Made by a program: the position numbers and the translations under genes
Shown: positions 33,805-42,422 of the stretch, piece by piece
Layout of the letters: each line of letters opens with the position of its first letter
Position numbering within the stretch: position 1 is the stretch's first letter
Notes under the pieces: generated by a model
The model's input: only the letters and a program-made list of their open reading frames with translations
Databases searched by the model: none
Told to the model about the DNA's origin: nothing
From: E44-bin32 sp034430595
Lineage (GTDB): Bacteria; Chloroflexota; Anaerolineae; Anaerolineales; E44-bin32
NCBI GenBank assembly: GCA_034430595.1
Contig: DAOUEL010000090.1
Coordinates: 46,019-110,018, forward strand
Direction of reading: 5' to 3'
Length of the DNA stretch: 64,000 bases

Positions 33805-33827
33805 TCGGATAAAAGGAGGTTAGAGGC

Positions 33828-34718
33828 ATGAACGTTACAGTCCTTGCATGTCTTGTAGGAACGGTTGGGCTGATTGCCCTGGCTGTGCTCGGCAGCGCGG
33901 TCCGCATCGTCCAGGAGTACGAACGATTAGTAGTCTTCCGGCTTGGCCGCTGTGTGGGCGAACGCGGCCCCGGCCTGGTGCTGCTGATCCCGTTTATCGA
34001 ACGGGGGGTCAAGGTCGAGTTGCGGGAGTTGGTACGTGAGATTCCGCACCAGACTTCCATCACGCTCGACAATGCCCCGATCGCGATCGACTTCATCTGG
34101 TACTTCAAGGTGATCGATGCGATGCAGAGCGTGATCCAGGTCGGAAATTTTGAGGCCGCTGCCCAGGGTATGGCCACCACGACGCTGCGTTCTGTCATCG
34201 GCGGCATCGCCCTGGATGATGTGCTCTCGCAGCGAGATCATATTAACCAGCTGCTGCGGGTCAAGCTGGATGAGGTGACCGAGCGCTGGGGTGTGAAAGT
34301 CACCAATGTCGAGATTCGCGAGATCATCCCGCCCAAGGAAGTCCAGGACGCGATGAACCGCCAGATGACCGCCGAGCGCGTGCGCCGTGCGGTGGTAACG
34401 GAATCGACCGGCCAGCGGGAAGCTGCGGTAAACGTCGCCGACGGTGAGAAGCAGGCTGCAATCCTGCGGGCTGAAGGTGACAAGCAGGCCAACATCCTGC
34501 GCGCCGAGGGTGATCGAGAGGCTCAACTGCTGCGGGCCGAAGGTTTCTCGAGCGCGCTGGAGCGGATTTACGGCGTTGCGAAGGGAATCGATCAAAAGAC
34601 GATGACGCTGCAGTACTTCGAAACCCTGAAGACGATGGGAACTGGTCCAGCGACGAAGTTCATTTTCCCGATGGAATTCACCAGCCTGCTGGATAATTTC
34701 CGCAAGGGCGAGGAGTAA
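33828..34718 (+). CDS. SPFH/Band 7 protein (slipin, stomatin-like)
   Basis: The 296-residue protein has one N-terminal membrane segment. A Band 7 domain follows, beginning RIVQEYERLVVFRLGRCVGERGPGL, with the slipin features ITLDNAPIAIDFIWYFKV and GVKVTNVEIREIIPP. After it comes an Ala/Glu-rich coiled coil with repeated AEGDKQA and AEGDREA units. Slipins form large membrane-associated oligomers that define lipid domains. AGGAGG precedes ATG 33828. It pairs with the NfeD gene upstream. Confidence 0.92.
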   Translation: MNVTVLACLVGTVGLIALAVLGSAVRIVQEYERLVVFRLGRCVGERGPGLVLLIPFIERGVKVELRELVREIPHQTSITLDNAPIAIDFIWYFKVIDAMQSVIQVGNFEAAAQGMATTTLRSVIGGIALDDVLSQRDHINQLLRVKLDEVTERWGVKVTNVEIREIIPPKEVQDAMNRQMTAERVRRAVVTESTGQREAAVNVADGEKQAAILRAEGDKQANILRAEGDREAQLLRAEGFSSALERIYGVAKGIDQKTMTLQYFETLKTMGTGPATKFIFPMEFTSLLDNFRKGEE

Positions 34719-34752
34719 TACGACGACGGCTGCGGAATCCGCACCCGGCGGG

Positions 34753-35190
34753 GTGGAAATTCGCGCCGCAAGCTGGCGCGATTTCCTCCCCGTTCATCGC
34801 CTTGAGAAAGCTTGCTTCAAGAAAGACGCGTGGCCCTGGATCGATGTGCTGGCTGCGCTGACGTTCCCCGAGACGGTGCGCTTCGTCGCCGTGTGTGACG
34901 AGCGCATCGTCGGTTTTGTGGTGGGTGACCGCCGCCAGCGGGAAGGCGTAGGGTGGATTGCCACCATTGGTGTCCACCCCGATTATCGCGGCCGAAAGAT
35001 CGGGACAAAGCTGCTCGATTATTGCGAGCATGGATTAAATATGGCCAGGGTCCGCCTCAGCCTGCGCCTCTCCAATCAAGCCGCGCTGAAGCTTTACCAA
35101 AAGCAGGGCTACATTGAAGTCGATCGCTGGCCGCGCTACTACCGTGGCGGTGAAGATGCGCTGGTGATGGAGAAGAACATCACTCGCTAG
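34753..35190 (+). CDS. GNAT N-acetyltransferase, RimI-like
   Basis: The 145-residue protein has the RimI-type pattern: IRAASWRDFLPVHRLEKACF at the N-terminus, an acetyl-CoA loop VHPDYRGRKIGTKLL, and LRLSNQAALKLYQKQGYIEVDRWPRYYRGGEDALVM at the C-terminus. RimI acetylates the N-terminal residue of ribosomal protein S18, but many paralogues acetylate other proteins. The apparent start GTG 34753 has only a weak GGCGGG upstream. It lies 34 bases after the slipin stop. Confidence 0.82.
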   Translation: MEIRAASWRDFLPVHRLEKACFKKDAWPWIDVLAALTFPETVRFVAVCDERIVGFVVGDRRQREGVGWIATIGVHPDYRGRKIGTKLLDYCEHGLNMARVRLSLRLSNQAALKLYQKQGYIEVDRWPRYYRGGEDALVMEKNITR

Positions 35191-35794
35191 CCTGCGCAGT
35201 TTAAACTCGACACGGATAGCCGAGAAGTACAAGCATTGCTCGCTTTTAGTAGCCTTTACCCCCTCCAGGGCAGAGCTTCGAGGGGGGGAATCTATTGCAT
35301 TTAGGGTTTCGCTGAAGACCACCATATAGAGCCTGGTAAGGATCCAGAGAGTCCAGGTTCCAGGTGAGTTACAGGAAGGCCCCCGGTTTTTGGGCCAGGG
35401 AAAGCAGTGAGTGTCAGGATAGTTCGCAAGGGAAAGTCACTTGTCCGGTTTTATATAGGCCAGGAATCAAGCGTCGTCTTTTCCTAGGGGGCCCGAATCC
35501 TCATACTTGCGTTCGGGATCCCATTAGCAAATTCCCGACTCATCGTTTCTTCCAGTTAACCAAGGTGCAACTTTTCCTTGGTTCCAAACCCTATATATCC
35601 AATCGTTAAGTACCCTGGCCATCTGCGTTGGAAGACCGGTGGGGTCGATTGCATGATCTCGCGCAGGCCGTCGGCGTGTTGCAGTCGTGCGCGCAATCTT
35701 TCCTGGGCAATCGGTATGCACCCTGCCGGGCTCTCTAGCATGCCTATGCTATTTGGTCCGGCGTGATTCTAGAGGAACCGTTGGGATCGAGGGA
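35191..35794. other. Gene-free stretch
   Basis: I find no convincing gene in this 604-base stretch on either strand; the short open frames have poor composition and no ribosome sites. It contains a 7-base stem CCCCCTC/GAGGGGG (35259-35265 with 35280-35286) and a smaller GGCCC/GGGCC hairpin (35378-35396). Neither has a T-run or a recognisable riboswitch core. No tRNA-like T-arm is present. Confidence 0.5.
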
Positions 35795-36397
35795 TCATTC
35801 TACGAACGCGAAAAGGATCTTCTTGTTCAGGCTATCCTTCCGGTCGATATGGGGATCGTCGATGACGGTAAATCGCAGAGCTCCCGGTTCGTCGCCCACC
35901 ATGGAAAGATATACACGGTACGTGGCTGTGCAGGTGAAAATACCTGATATGCCATCGCAGTTATCGCTCTCGAGTACGAGGTTATCGTCTTCGAATCTGA
36001 ACGTCCCGAAGCCAAGATTCATGCCCTTGTGGTATCCGCCAATTGCGTCCATGCTGAACGTGCCGTCAGCGGCGAGGGCGAGAACTGCCGGATCGCCCTC
36101 ACCTCCACCTGCCAGATACATGGTCCATTTCCCGACCACCTGCTCAACCGAGGTGGCGCGAACTTCGGGACTGAGCTCGGGCGTTGGCGTCACGGTCGGT
36201 ATCGGCACCTTCGTCGGGCGCGGAGTCGGTGAAGGGGGGACCGGTGAAGCCGTCGGCAGTGGTTGCGTGGCTGTTGCCTGAAGGGTGGCCTCCGTAGGTG
36301 ATGAGGCGGTGCACGCTGAGAAGATGAACCCCAGAGTCATGAAAACAAGGGATACGCGAAGAAGATGTGATGTTGCTCTGTGGCGAGTGGGCATCAT
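35795..36397 (-). CDS. Secreted lipoprotein with Thr/Pro-rich linker, unknown function
   Basis: The 200-residue protein begins with a basic N-terminus, a hydrophobic segment and a lipobox (IFSAC), so it should be lipid-modified at Cys29 and exported. A Pro/Thr/Ser-rich linker (about residues 34-75) follows, then a compact domain of about 120 residues (VEQVVGKWTMYLAGGG, ALAADGTFSMDAIGGYHKG, GTFRFEDDNLVLES) that looks like a lipocalin or beta-barrel-type fold. I do not recognise a specific family. GGAG lies just before the ATG. Such linkers are common in exported proteins of Anaerolineae. Confidence 0.7.
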   Translation of the reverse strand: MMPTRHRATSHLLRVSLVFMTLGFIFSACTASSPTEATLQATATQPLPTASPVPPSPTPRPTKVPIPTVTPTPELSPEVRATSVEQVVGKWTMYLAGGGEGDPAVLALAADGTFSMDAIGGYHKGMNLGFGTFRFEDDNLVLESDNCDGISGIFTCTATYRVYLSMVGDEPGALRFTVIDDPHIDRKDSLNKKILFAFVE

Positions 36398-36746
36398 GGA
36401 CTCCGTATCAGTTGGTTATATTAAGGGATGACCCTTCGAGGATGATGCGATGATACGATGAATTGAAGATGCTTGTCAAGCAAAATAAATTTGATCACAA
36501 AAGCCTGAAAGAGATAGCGAAATCAGGGGGCAACCTCTGGAGCCCTACAATCCAGGTGCGGCTTGCCTGTGCTGACAGTCGCAACCTGGTAGCAGCAGCG
36601 TATACACCTTCGCGATAGATTTCAAAAGCCAACTCGCTTCGAATTCGCTTGCGTTCCAGCGCTAACGGCAGCAGGGATAATTTCGCGATGGCGAGGATGG
36701 GTTGGTGATGGAGAAGATCATAGCTGGTTAGCCCGGGTAGTCCATT
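36398..36746. other. Divergent intergenic region
   Basis: This stretch lies between the lipoprotein and rplI genes. It has a small inverted repeat AAGGG-N4-CCCTT (about 36423-36436) and several short cGATGA repeats near 36440-36465. An open frame on the minus strand (36495-36857) runs through the rplI promoter and has no ribosome site, so I do not call it. Confidence 0.45.
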
Positions 36747-36775
36747 TTGACCGGTCAGCCCCACTCTGGTACAAT
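36747..36775 (+). promoter_or_regulatory. Sigma70-type promoter with extended -10, upstream of rplI
   Basis: TTGACC (36747-36752) and TACAAT (36770-36775) are separated by exactly 17 bases, and TGG immediately precedes the -10 (extended -10). Transcription would begin near 36782, giving a leader of about 77 bases before rplI. Confidence 0.75.
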
Positions 36776-36858
36776 ACCCGCCTGCAGGGCGTAGTACCCT
36801 TCGCCCGGGGCGCCGTTCGCGGCGCTCAAATTTTCTCGATGAAAGGGCTTGAGCCACG

Positions 36859-37530
36859 ATGAAAGTATTACTCCTGAAGGACGTCTACAAACTAGGTCGA
36901 GCCGGCGATGTAAAGCGTGTTGCCGATGGCTACGGGCGCAATTTCCTTCTTCCACAGCGCCTGGCCACACTGGCCACGCCGGGTGCGATGAAGCAGGCTG
37001 AACGAATTCGCGAAACAGCGACCAAGGAACGCTCCCGCTTGAACGAGGAATTAGGCGCCGTTGCCGAGCAGTTGAACGGCATGACCCTGACGTTCCCGGT
37101 GAAGGCAGGCGAAACAGGCAAACTGTACGGTTCGATCACACCGGCCATGGTCATCGAGGCTATCGAGGCCGAAAAAGGCATCGCACTCGACAAGCGGCAG
37201 CTGGACGCCCAGCCGATCAAGACCCTCGGCGTGCACCAGGTGGAAGTGCGTTTGACGATCGATCTGGTGCCGGAGCTGACCGTGGTCGTCCACCGCGAAG
37301 GCGAAGCGCCTGAAACGGCTTACGGTCTCGAAGAAGAACTGGTGGAGGAGGCCGAACAGGCAGGTCAGTTCATCGATCTCCAGGCTGAACTGGAAGCCGA
37401 GTTCGATGTCGCCCTGGAAGAGGCCGAGGCTGAGATGGGTGAAGTTCTGCAGGACGTGCAAGCACTGGAGCTACCTGACGCCATGCCTGAACTCGAACAA
37501 GAACCAAGCGACGAAGCGGACGAAAGCTGA
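36859..37530 (+). CDS. rplI: 50S ribosomal protein bL9 with acidic C-terminal extension
   Basis: The N-terminal domain is typical bL9 (MKVLLLKDVYKLGRAGDVKRV, GYGRNFLLPQRLA), followed by the long connecting helix and a C-terminal RNA-binding domain (KLYGSITPAMVIEAI, IKTLGVHQVEVRL). Standard bL9 has about 150 residues. Here a Glu/Asp/Ala-rich tail of about 70 residues follows (EEELVEEAEQAGQF to the end, PSDEADES), bringing the total to 223. The tail has no Cys and few basic residues. A terminator follows at 37545. Confidence 0.93.
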   Translation: MKVLLLKDVYKLGRAGDVKRVADGYGRNFLLPQRLATLATPGAMKQAERIRETATKERSRLNEELGAVAEQLNGMTLTFPVKAGETGKLYGSITPAMVIEAIEAEKGIALDKRQLDAQPIKTLGVHQVEVRLTIDLVPELTVVVHREGEAPETAYGLEEELVEEAEQAGQFIDLQAELEAEFDVALEEAEAEMGEVLQDVQALELPDAMPELEQEPSDEADES

Positions 37531-37544
37531 CTGAAGTATCCCCC

Positions 37545-37590
37545 AACCACCGGCAGCAGGCATTCCCGCCCAGGCCGGTGGTTTGCTTTT
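37545..37590 (+). terminator. Intrinsic terminator after rplI
   Basis: AACCACCGGC (37545-37554) pairs perfectly with GCCGGTGGTT (37574-37583) around a 19-base loop, and TTTGCTTTT follows. It lies 14 bases after the rplI stop, so the downstream RodZ-like gene needs read-through or its own promoter. Confidence 0.7.
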
Positions 37591-37603
37591 CACGGTGATC
37601 TCG

Positions 37604-38503
37604 ATGGAAGAGATCGGTCAAACCCTGAGAGAGACGCGCGAGCGGCTTGGCCTCACGCTCGAGGAAATCGAGCGCACGACCCACATCCGGGCTGCACGCC
37701 TGGAAGCGCTTGAGCGGGGTGAGCTGGAGAGCATGCCCTCCCAGGCCCAGGCACGCGGCTTCCTTAGAAATTACGCTGAGGCGCTCGGGCTGGACCCGCT
37801 TGTGCTGCTCTCCCGCTACGATGAATCACGTGGTCGAATAAAATCTCCGGCCAGCACGCAAAGCTCTGTTGAAGGTGCCGTCACCCGGCGAAACAGCCGG
37901 TCATCTTCGGAACTGGTGCTGACAACGCTGGTAGCGCTGGCAGTGATTGCAATCCTGGTCTGGGGCAGCGGCCAATTGATGGAGGCGCTAAGTGGAGATC
38001 AGGCTGCAATCACTGAGCAGGCGGTCCTACCGGATTCCGATGTGACCCCCACCGCAACTGTTGCCCCACCGGCAACGATCTCAAATTTACCTGGCGACGT
38101 TTCGCTGGTTGAGCCGACCCAGATAACCCCCACCGCTACCCTGATTCTGAATGTCCTCGACCGAGTCAATTTACGCATTGTGGCCGAAACAGATTCTTTC
38201 GCCGAAGTAGTGGTGGATGGAGAGCAGGCTTATCGTGGACGGCTGCAAGCTGGTGAACAGTTGAACTATACGGGGGACACCGCGATTGAGATCACAACCG
38301 GTAATGCCGGAGGGCTGCGTATTTTCTTCAACGATCGCGACGAGGGCCTGCTGGGAGAGATCGGGCAGGTCATGGTCCGCATCTGGACGCCGCGCGGCGC
38401 CCAGACGCCAACGCCTACCATCACCGTGACACCGACCGCCTCACCGTTTATCAGCGCCACGCCGACTCCAAGCCAGACGGCTGTGACGACACAGGTCCCC
38501 TGA
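37604..38503 (+). CDS. RodZ-like helix-turn-helix membrane protein
   Basis: The 299-residue protein has an N-terminal HTH_25 domain (IGQTLRETRERLGLTLEEIERTTHIR, then LEALERGELESMPSQAQARGFLRNYAEALGLDP). One transmembrane helix follows at about residues 104-127 and then a Thr/Pro-rich linker. A C-terminal DUF4115-like beta domain comes next (VNLRIVAETDSFAEVVVDGEQAYRG), with a second Thr/Pro-rich tail at the end. RodZ links MreB to the envelope and shapes the cell; family members of this form may also act in other envelope roles. ATG 37604 is chosen because the HTH starts there; an upstream TTG lies in the terminator stem. rimO follows after three bases. Confidence 0.85.
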   Translation: MEEIGQTLRETRERLGLTLEEIERTTHIRAARLEALERGELESMPSQAQARGFLRNYAEALGLDPLVLLSRYDESRGRIKSPASTQSSVEGAVTRRNSRSSSELVLTTLVALAVIAILVWGSGQLMEALSGDQAAITEQAVLPDSDVTPTATVAPPATISNLPGDVSLVEPTQITPTATLILNVLDRVNLRIVAETDSFAEVVVDGEQAYRGRLQAGEQLNYTGDTAIEITTGNAGGLRIFFNDRDEGLLGEIGQVMVRIWTPRGAQTPTPTITVTPTASPFISATPTPSQTAVTTQVP

Positions 38504-38506
38504 CCG

Positions 38507-39859
38507 ATGGATACCCGTTTCCACCTGGTCTCACTCGGCTGCGCCAAGAACACCGTCGATTCGGAATCGATGGCTGAACTGCTGGCCCGGGAGGGATATA
38601 CCCCCAGCCCAACAGCTGAGGGAGCGCAGGTCCTGATTGTGAACACCTGTGGTTTCATCGGACCTGCAAAGCAGGAGTCGCTCGATGTGCTGCGTGAGTT
38701 GGCTGGCATCAAACAACCCGGCCAGCTGTTGATCGCAGCCGGCTGCCTGACCCAACGCTACGGCGCCGAAATCGTGCGCCAGGTGCCTGGTATCGATGGC
38801 ATTCTCGGCACACGCCGCTGGATGGACATCGTCAACGTGATTCGGGAACTGCGTGCGGACGGACCTCCCGCTCCGCTTTATCATTTACCCGCAAGCCCCA
38901 CCGTTGGAACCGACGAGCGCCAGGTGTTGCGGGCTGCCCGCCAGGGCGGAAGCGCTTACTTGAAAATCGCCGATGGATGCCGCCGGCCGTGCGCCTTCTG
39001 CGCTATTCCGCTGATAAAGGGGACGGCCGTCAGCCGGCCTCCTGAACGTATTCTGAGTGAAGCACGTGAGCTGCGTGACCAGGGCGTGCGTGAATTGATT
39101 TTGATCGCTCAGGATACCACCGATTACGGCCATGACCTGGGGCTGAAGGACGGATTGGCAACCCTGCTTGAACAGCTCGTCCAAGAGGTTCCGGACATCA
39201 ATTGGATCCGCCTGCTTTATGCCTACCCGGGTTATGTCACCCCGCGCTTGATCGAGGTTATGGCGAAAAATCAGCAGATCTTGCCCTACCTGGATATGCC
39301 CTTGCAGCATGCTGATATCGGCGTTCTGCGCGCAATGCGGCGTCCGGCCAACCTTGAATGGGTTCAGCGCACATTGGCCACGATGCGCCAGAGTATGCCG
39401 GAGCTGGCACTGCGGACGACATTCATTGTCGGTTATCCAGGCGAGACTGAGGCTGCGTTTGATCACCTGCTCGAGTTCGTTCGTTCCACAAGGTTCGACC
39501 GGGTTGGGGCTTTCACCTTTTCCTTTGAGGAGGGAACGGAGAGCGAGCCGCTGGGGGATCCGGTTCCGCAGCCGCTCAAGGAAGAGCGGCGGGCGAGGTT
39601 GATGGAACTGCAGCAGGAGATTTCGCTCGAAATCAACCAGGGCTTCATCGGACGTGAGCTGAAGGTTCTGATCGAAGGCCAGGGAGATGGTCTTTCCTTC
39701 GGCCGTTCCTACCGGGATGCGCCCGAGATCGATGGCCTGGTCATCCTCGAAGGCGAAATTCAGAGTGGGGAGATGGTCACGGCCCATATTACCGGAGCCA
39801 TGCCCTACGATCTTACGGGAAACACGATCTCCAGTTCGGATCAGCTCATCCGCATCTAA
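38507..39859 (+). CDS. rimO: Ribosomal protein uS12 methylthiotransferase
   Basis: RimO is a radical SAM enzyme that methylthiolates an aspartate of ribosomal protein S12. The N-terminal UPF0004 domain carries its three cluster cysteines (LGCAKNTVDSE, VNTCGF, AAGCLTQ). The radical SAM motif is Cys158, Cys162, Cys165 (CRRPCAFC). The C-terminal TRAM domain is present (IGRELKVLIEGQ, DGLVIL). The phrase LKIADGCRRPCAFCAIP and the length of 450 distinguish RimO from MiaB. It is encoded three bases after the RodZ-like gene. Confidence 0.94.
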   Translation: MDTRFHLVSLGCAKNTVDSESMAELLAREGYTPSPTAEGAQVLIVNTCGFIGPAKQESLDVLRELAGIKQPGQLLIAAGCLTQRYGAEIVRQVPGIDGILGTRRWMDIVNVIRELRADGPPAPLYHLPASPTVGTDERQVLRAARQGGSAYLKIADGCRRPCAFCAIPLIKGTAVSRPPERILSEARELRDQGVRELILIAQDTTDYGHDLGLKDGLATLLEQLVQEVPDINWIRLLYAYPGYVTPRLIEVMAKNQQILPYLDMPLQHADIGVLRAMRRPANLEWVQRTLATMRQSMPELALRTTFIVGYPGETEAAFDHLLEFVRSTRFDRVGAFTFSFEEGTESEPLGDPVPQPLKEERRARLMELQQEISLEINQGFIGRELKVLIEGQGDGLSFGRSYRDAPEIDGLVILEGEIQSGEMVTAHITGAMPYDLTGNTISSSDQLIRI

Positions 39860-39973
39860 ACCTGCATCCGCCGGTGCAAAATACCCGTATGATAGAATCC
39901 ATCCGCAAGCAGCTAGCCAGCGATTCCGCTGAAAATCCCGCAGGCTGTGCTCACTGAAGCCGGTAAGGATGTG

Positions 39974-40993
39974 ATGTCTGATCAAGCGCTGGACGTAAAA
40001 GATACCTTCGGTCGTAATCTGCGCGATCTGCGCATCTCGGTGACAGATCGCTGCAACTTCCGCTGCACGTACTGCATGCCGAAGGATATTTTCGGTGTCG
40101 ATTACCCGTTCATGCCGCACGAGCAGTTGCTGAGCTTCGAAGAAATCGGTCGCCTGGCGTCGATCTTTGTCCGATTTGGAGTGAAGAAGATCCGCCTGAC
40201 TGGCGGTGAGCCGCTTTTACGCCGGGAACTTGAACGACTGGTCGCCATCCTGCGCACACTGCCCAAGGTTGAATTGACGATGACCACCAATGGAGCCCTG
40301 TTGGAACGCAAGGCGCAGGCACTGCGTGCTGCCGGCCTGGACCGGGTCTCAGTCAGCCTGGATTCGCTCGATGACCGCGTTTTCTCGGCAATGAATGATA
40401 TCGATTTTCCGGTCCAGCGTGTCCTGGCAGGGATGGATGCTGCCGAAGCAGCTGGTTTCAATCCGGTCAAGGTGAACATGGTCGTACAGCGCGGCGTGAA
40501 CGAGGACAGCATCCTGCCCATGGCACGCTTTTTCCGCGGGCGAAATCGAATCCTGCGCTTTATCGAGTACATGGATGTGGGTTCGACCAACGGCTGGCGC
40601 CTGGCGGATGTCGTCCCGGCGGCGGAGATCCTTGAGCGCGTGAACGAGGTATTCCCGCTGGAAGCGATCAAGCCCAACTATCCGGGCGAGGTCGCCCGGC
40701 GGTTCCGCTATCGCGACGGCGCCGGCGAGATCGGTGTTATCGCTTCGGTTACCAGGCCATTCTGCGGTGGATGCACTCGTGCCCGCCTCTCAGCAGACGG
40801 TTCGCTGTTCACCTGCTTATTCGCCATTGAAGGCATGGACCTGAAGAGCCTGCTGCGGGGCGGCGCCAGTGACGAAGAGCTCGGTGCGGCCGTCAGTGCC
40901 CATTGGGCCCAACGTGATGATCGTTACTCCGACCTGCGCTCGGAGGCAACCCCTGACCTACCGAAAATCGAAATGTCCTATATCGGTGGATAA
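39974..40993 (+). CDS. moaA: GTP 3',8-cyclase
   Basis: MoaA is a radical SAM enzyme that begins molybdenum cofactor synthesis from GTP. The N-terminal cluster motif is Cys27, Cys31, Cys34 (CNFRCTYC). The C-terminal cluster that binds GTP is Cys264, Cys267 and Cys281 (CGGCTRARLSADGSLFTC). The chain ends in Gly-Gly, as needed for activity in this family. LTGGEPLLRRELE and VSLDSLDDRVF are characteristic. ATG 39974 follows TAAGGAT; a longer reading from 39947 is less likely. Other moa/moe genes are not in the window. The family length of about 330-340 is matched by 339 residues. Confidence 0.95.
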   Translation: MSDQALDVKDTFGRNLRDLRISVTDRCNFRCTYCMPKDIFGVDYPFMPHEQLLSFEEIGRLASIFVRFGVKKIRLTGGEPLLRRELERLVAILRTLPKVELTMTTNGALLERKAQALRAAGLDRVSVSLDSLDDRVFSAMNDIDFPVQRVLAGMDAAEAAGFNPVKVNMVVQRGVNEDSILPMARFFRGRNRILRFIEYMDVGSTNGWRLADVVPAAEILERVNEVFPLEAIKPNYPGEVARRFRYRDGAGEIGVIASVTRPFCGGCTRARLSADGSLFTCLFAIEGMDLKSLLRGGASDEELGAAVSAHWAQRDDRYSDLRSEATPDLPKIEMSYIGG

Positions 40994-41049
40994 CCCGGGT
41001 ATAAACAGGCCTCACGAAATTCGAAATTCTTCAGATTACAGGAAGTGAA

Positions 41050-41793
41050 ATGAAGTTGAACCGTTTTAATCCCAACGATTTCTCTGGAATATTCTTTGAT
41101 TTCGACGGAACGCTGCGCCATAACCATCCCCCGGCACTGGAGGTGTTCTACCGCATCGCGGCCGACCTGGGGGTGGTCACAGATCCTGGGCTGCAGCGTA
41201 CTGGTGAACGCTGGGTGAACGAGTACTGGGCTGACTCAAGCGAGTTGAAGGAAGATATCGACCGCTTTGGGGCTTGGCGCGAGAACGGCGAATTCTGGAC
41301 CAACCACGCCCGGCGCCACCTGCTCATCCTGGGGGTGCCCGAGAATGAGGCTGACACCCTGGCTTCGGAAATCACGCTGCGAATGAGAAGCGAGTACGAG
41401 CCGGTCGACTGTATGGAAGATGATGTCCTTCCGACCTTCGATTTTCTACGCCAGGCTGGACGGAAGGTGGCGATCGTTTCCAACCGCAGCGAGCCATTCC
41501 AGGAACGGGTAGATGAACTGGGGCTGTCGCGGCACGTCGACCTGATCCTGGCAGCCGGCGAAGTCGGCTGGTACAAGCCCGACCCGCGCATTCTGCAGCA
41601 TGCCGCCGGTGAACTGGATCAGGATCCCGCAGGGGTGATGTATGTCGGGGATAACTTTCATGCCGATGTTCTCGGTGCGAGCGCGGCCGGGATGACCCCG
41701 GTGCTGTATGACCCACGTGATCTCTACCAGGTAATTGACTGCGTTCGCATTCGAGCCGTTGGCGAACTGCGGACCTGGATCGAGGGCTGCTGA
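41050..41793 (+). CDS. HAD-superfamily hydrolase
   Basis: The 247-residue protein has the HAD motifs in order: FFDFDGTLR with nucleophile Asp (motif I), IVSNRSE (motif II), and a Lys in WYKPDPRIL followed by MYVGDNFHADVLGA (motifs III and IV). The helical cap lies between motifs I and II. It resembles phosphoglycolate phosphatase and haloacid dehalogenase-type members; the substrate is unknown. AGGAAGTG precedes ATG 41050. Confidence 0.88.
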   Translation: MKLNRFNPNDFSGIFFDFDGTLRHNHPPALEVFYRIAADLGVVTDPGLQRTGERWVNEYWADSSELKEDIDRFGAWRENGEFWTNHARRHLLILGVPENEADTLASEITLRMRSEYEPVDCMEDDVLPTFDFLRQAGRKVAIVSNRSEPFQERVDELGLSRHVDLILAAGEVGWYKPDPRILQHAAGELDQDPAGVMYVGDNFHADVLGASAAGMTPVLYDPRDLYQVIDCVRIRAVGELRTWIEGC

Positions 41794-41857
41794 CGAGCGC
41801 GAGCGGAGGGGGAGAAAACTACGTTCGAGCGTATGATAAAAGTAGTACAAGCGTGCA

Positions 41858-41886
41858 TTGACTCGCGCGGTGCGCCAATTTATACT
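41858..41886 (+). promoter_or_regulatory. Strong sigma70-type promoter upstream of the SWIM gene leader
   Basis: TTGACT (41858-41863) and TATACT (41881-41886) are exactly 17 bases apart. Transcription would start near 41893, about 124 bases before the SWIM gene ATG. Confidence 0.75.
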
Positions 41887-41917
41887 TAGCGCACTAGATT
41901 CACCGGAGAAAACCGCT

Positions 41918-41974
41918 ATGAGCGGAGTTGATGCACATAGAAGTTGTAACCGGACCCGGCACCTGGGCGCGTAA
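41918..41974 (+). CDS. 18-codon leader ORF before the SWIM gene
   Basis: An ATG at 41918 has GGAG nine bases upstream (41905-41908) and encodes MSGVDAHRSCNRTRHLGA, ending at TAA 41972-41974. The stop lies in the loop of the terminator hairpin at 41958-41984, the arrangement expected of a regulatory leader peptide. The sequence is rich in Arg and His but has no long run of one amino acid. Expression is not proven. Confidence 0.4.
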   Translation: MSGVDAHRSCNRTRHLGA

Positions 41975-41989
41975 CCCACGTGCCTTTTT
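41958..41989 (+). terminator. Intrinsic terminator overlapping the leader ORF (attenuator candidate)
   Basis: GGCAC and TGGG (41958-41962, 41964-41967) pair with CCCA and GTGCC (41975-41978, 41980-41984) with one C-C mismatch, followed by five T (41985-41989). Transcripts from the promoter at 41858 would end after about 100 bases unless the terminator is bypassed. Confidence 0.65.
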
Positions 41990-42016
41990 GTTTCCACAGA
42001 TTAAAGAGGAGGCGCA

Positions 42017-42262
42017 ATGGATTATGGGATGATCGGTAAAATCGAAAAAGCGAAGCGCTACGCTGAAGAGCGTGAACGCATTATCTTCGAGCAATTTCGT
42101 GCGACTTTCGATGGGGAAAACAACCCGCATACGGTTGAATATGTCGATGGCACCTGGCGCTGTGACTGTGACTTCTTCCTGACCCGCAACGTCTGCAGCC
42201 ATACGATGGCGCTTGAACGGATCCTGGAAGGCATGCTTCTGGAAGCCGTCCGCCCGGTTTAA
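42017..42262 (+). CDS. Small SWIM zinc-finger protein
   Basis: This 81-residue protein consists of a charged helical N-terminus (KIEKAKRYAEERERIIFEQF) and a short SWIM domain. The metal ligands can be read as CDCDFFLTRNVCSH, that is CxCx(n)CxH, with the usual preceding strand (HTVEYVDGTWRCDC). SWIM domains bind nucleic acid or protein partners, for example in SWI2/SNF2 helicases and MuDR transposases, but here the domain stands alone. AAGAGGAGG precedes ATG 42017. It is flanked by its own promoter and terminator, so it looks like an independently regulated unit. Confidence 0.82.
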   Translation: MDYGMIGKIEKAKRYAEERERIIFEQFRATFDGENNPHTVEYVDGTWRCDCDFFLTRNVCSHTMALERILEGMLLEAVRPV

Positions 42263-42284
42263 CCCCTAATTGAATAGAAAAGCC

Positions 42285-42320
42285 CGGGCGTAGATCAACG
42301 ATCTACGCCCGAGTTGCTTT
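42285..42320 (+). terminator. Strong hairpin terminator after the SWIM gene
   Basis: CGGGCGTAGATC (42285-42296) pairs perfectly with GATCTACGCCCG (42300-42311) around AAC, giving a 12-pair stem. AGTTGCTTT follows. Confidence 0.7.
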
Positions 42321-42422
42321 AATTGAGCATGGTAGAATGGCGAACGATCGACGGGCGCTGATCCGCGGGCACGGCTTCAACCTGCCAAACCCGGTTACCC
42401 CCCGATCAGCACAGGAAAAGAA

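Noticed and set aside
36495..36857. 120-residue minus-strand frame upstream of rplI
   Set aside because: It runs through the rplI promoter, lacks a ribosome site and has no recognisable family, though part of it might be a decayed gene.
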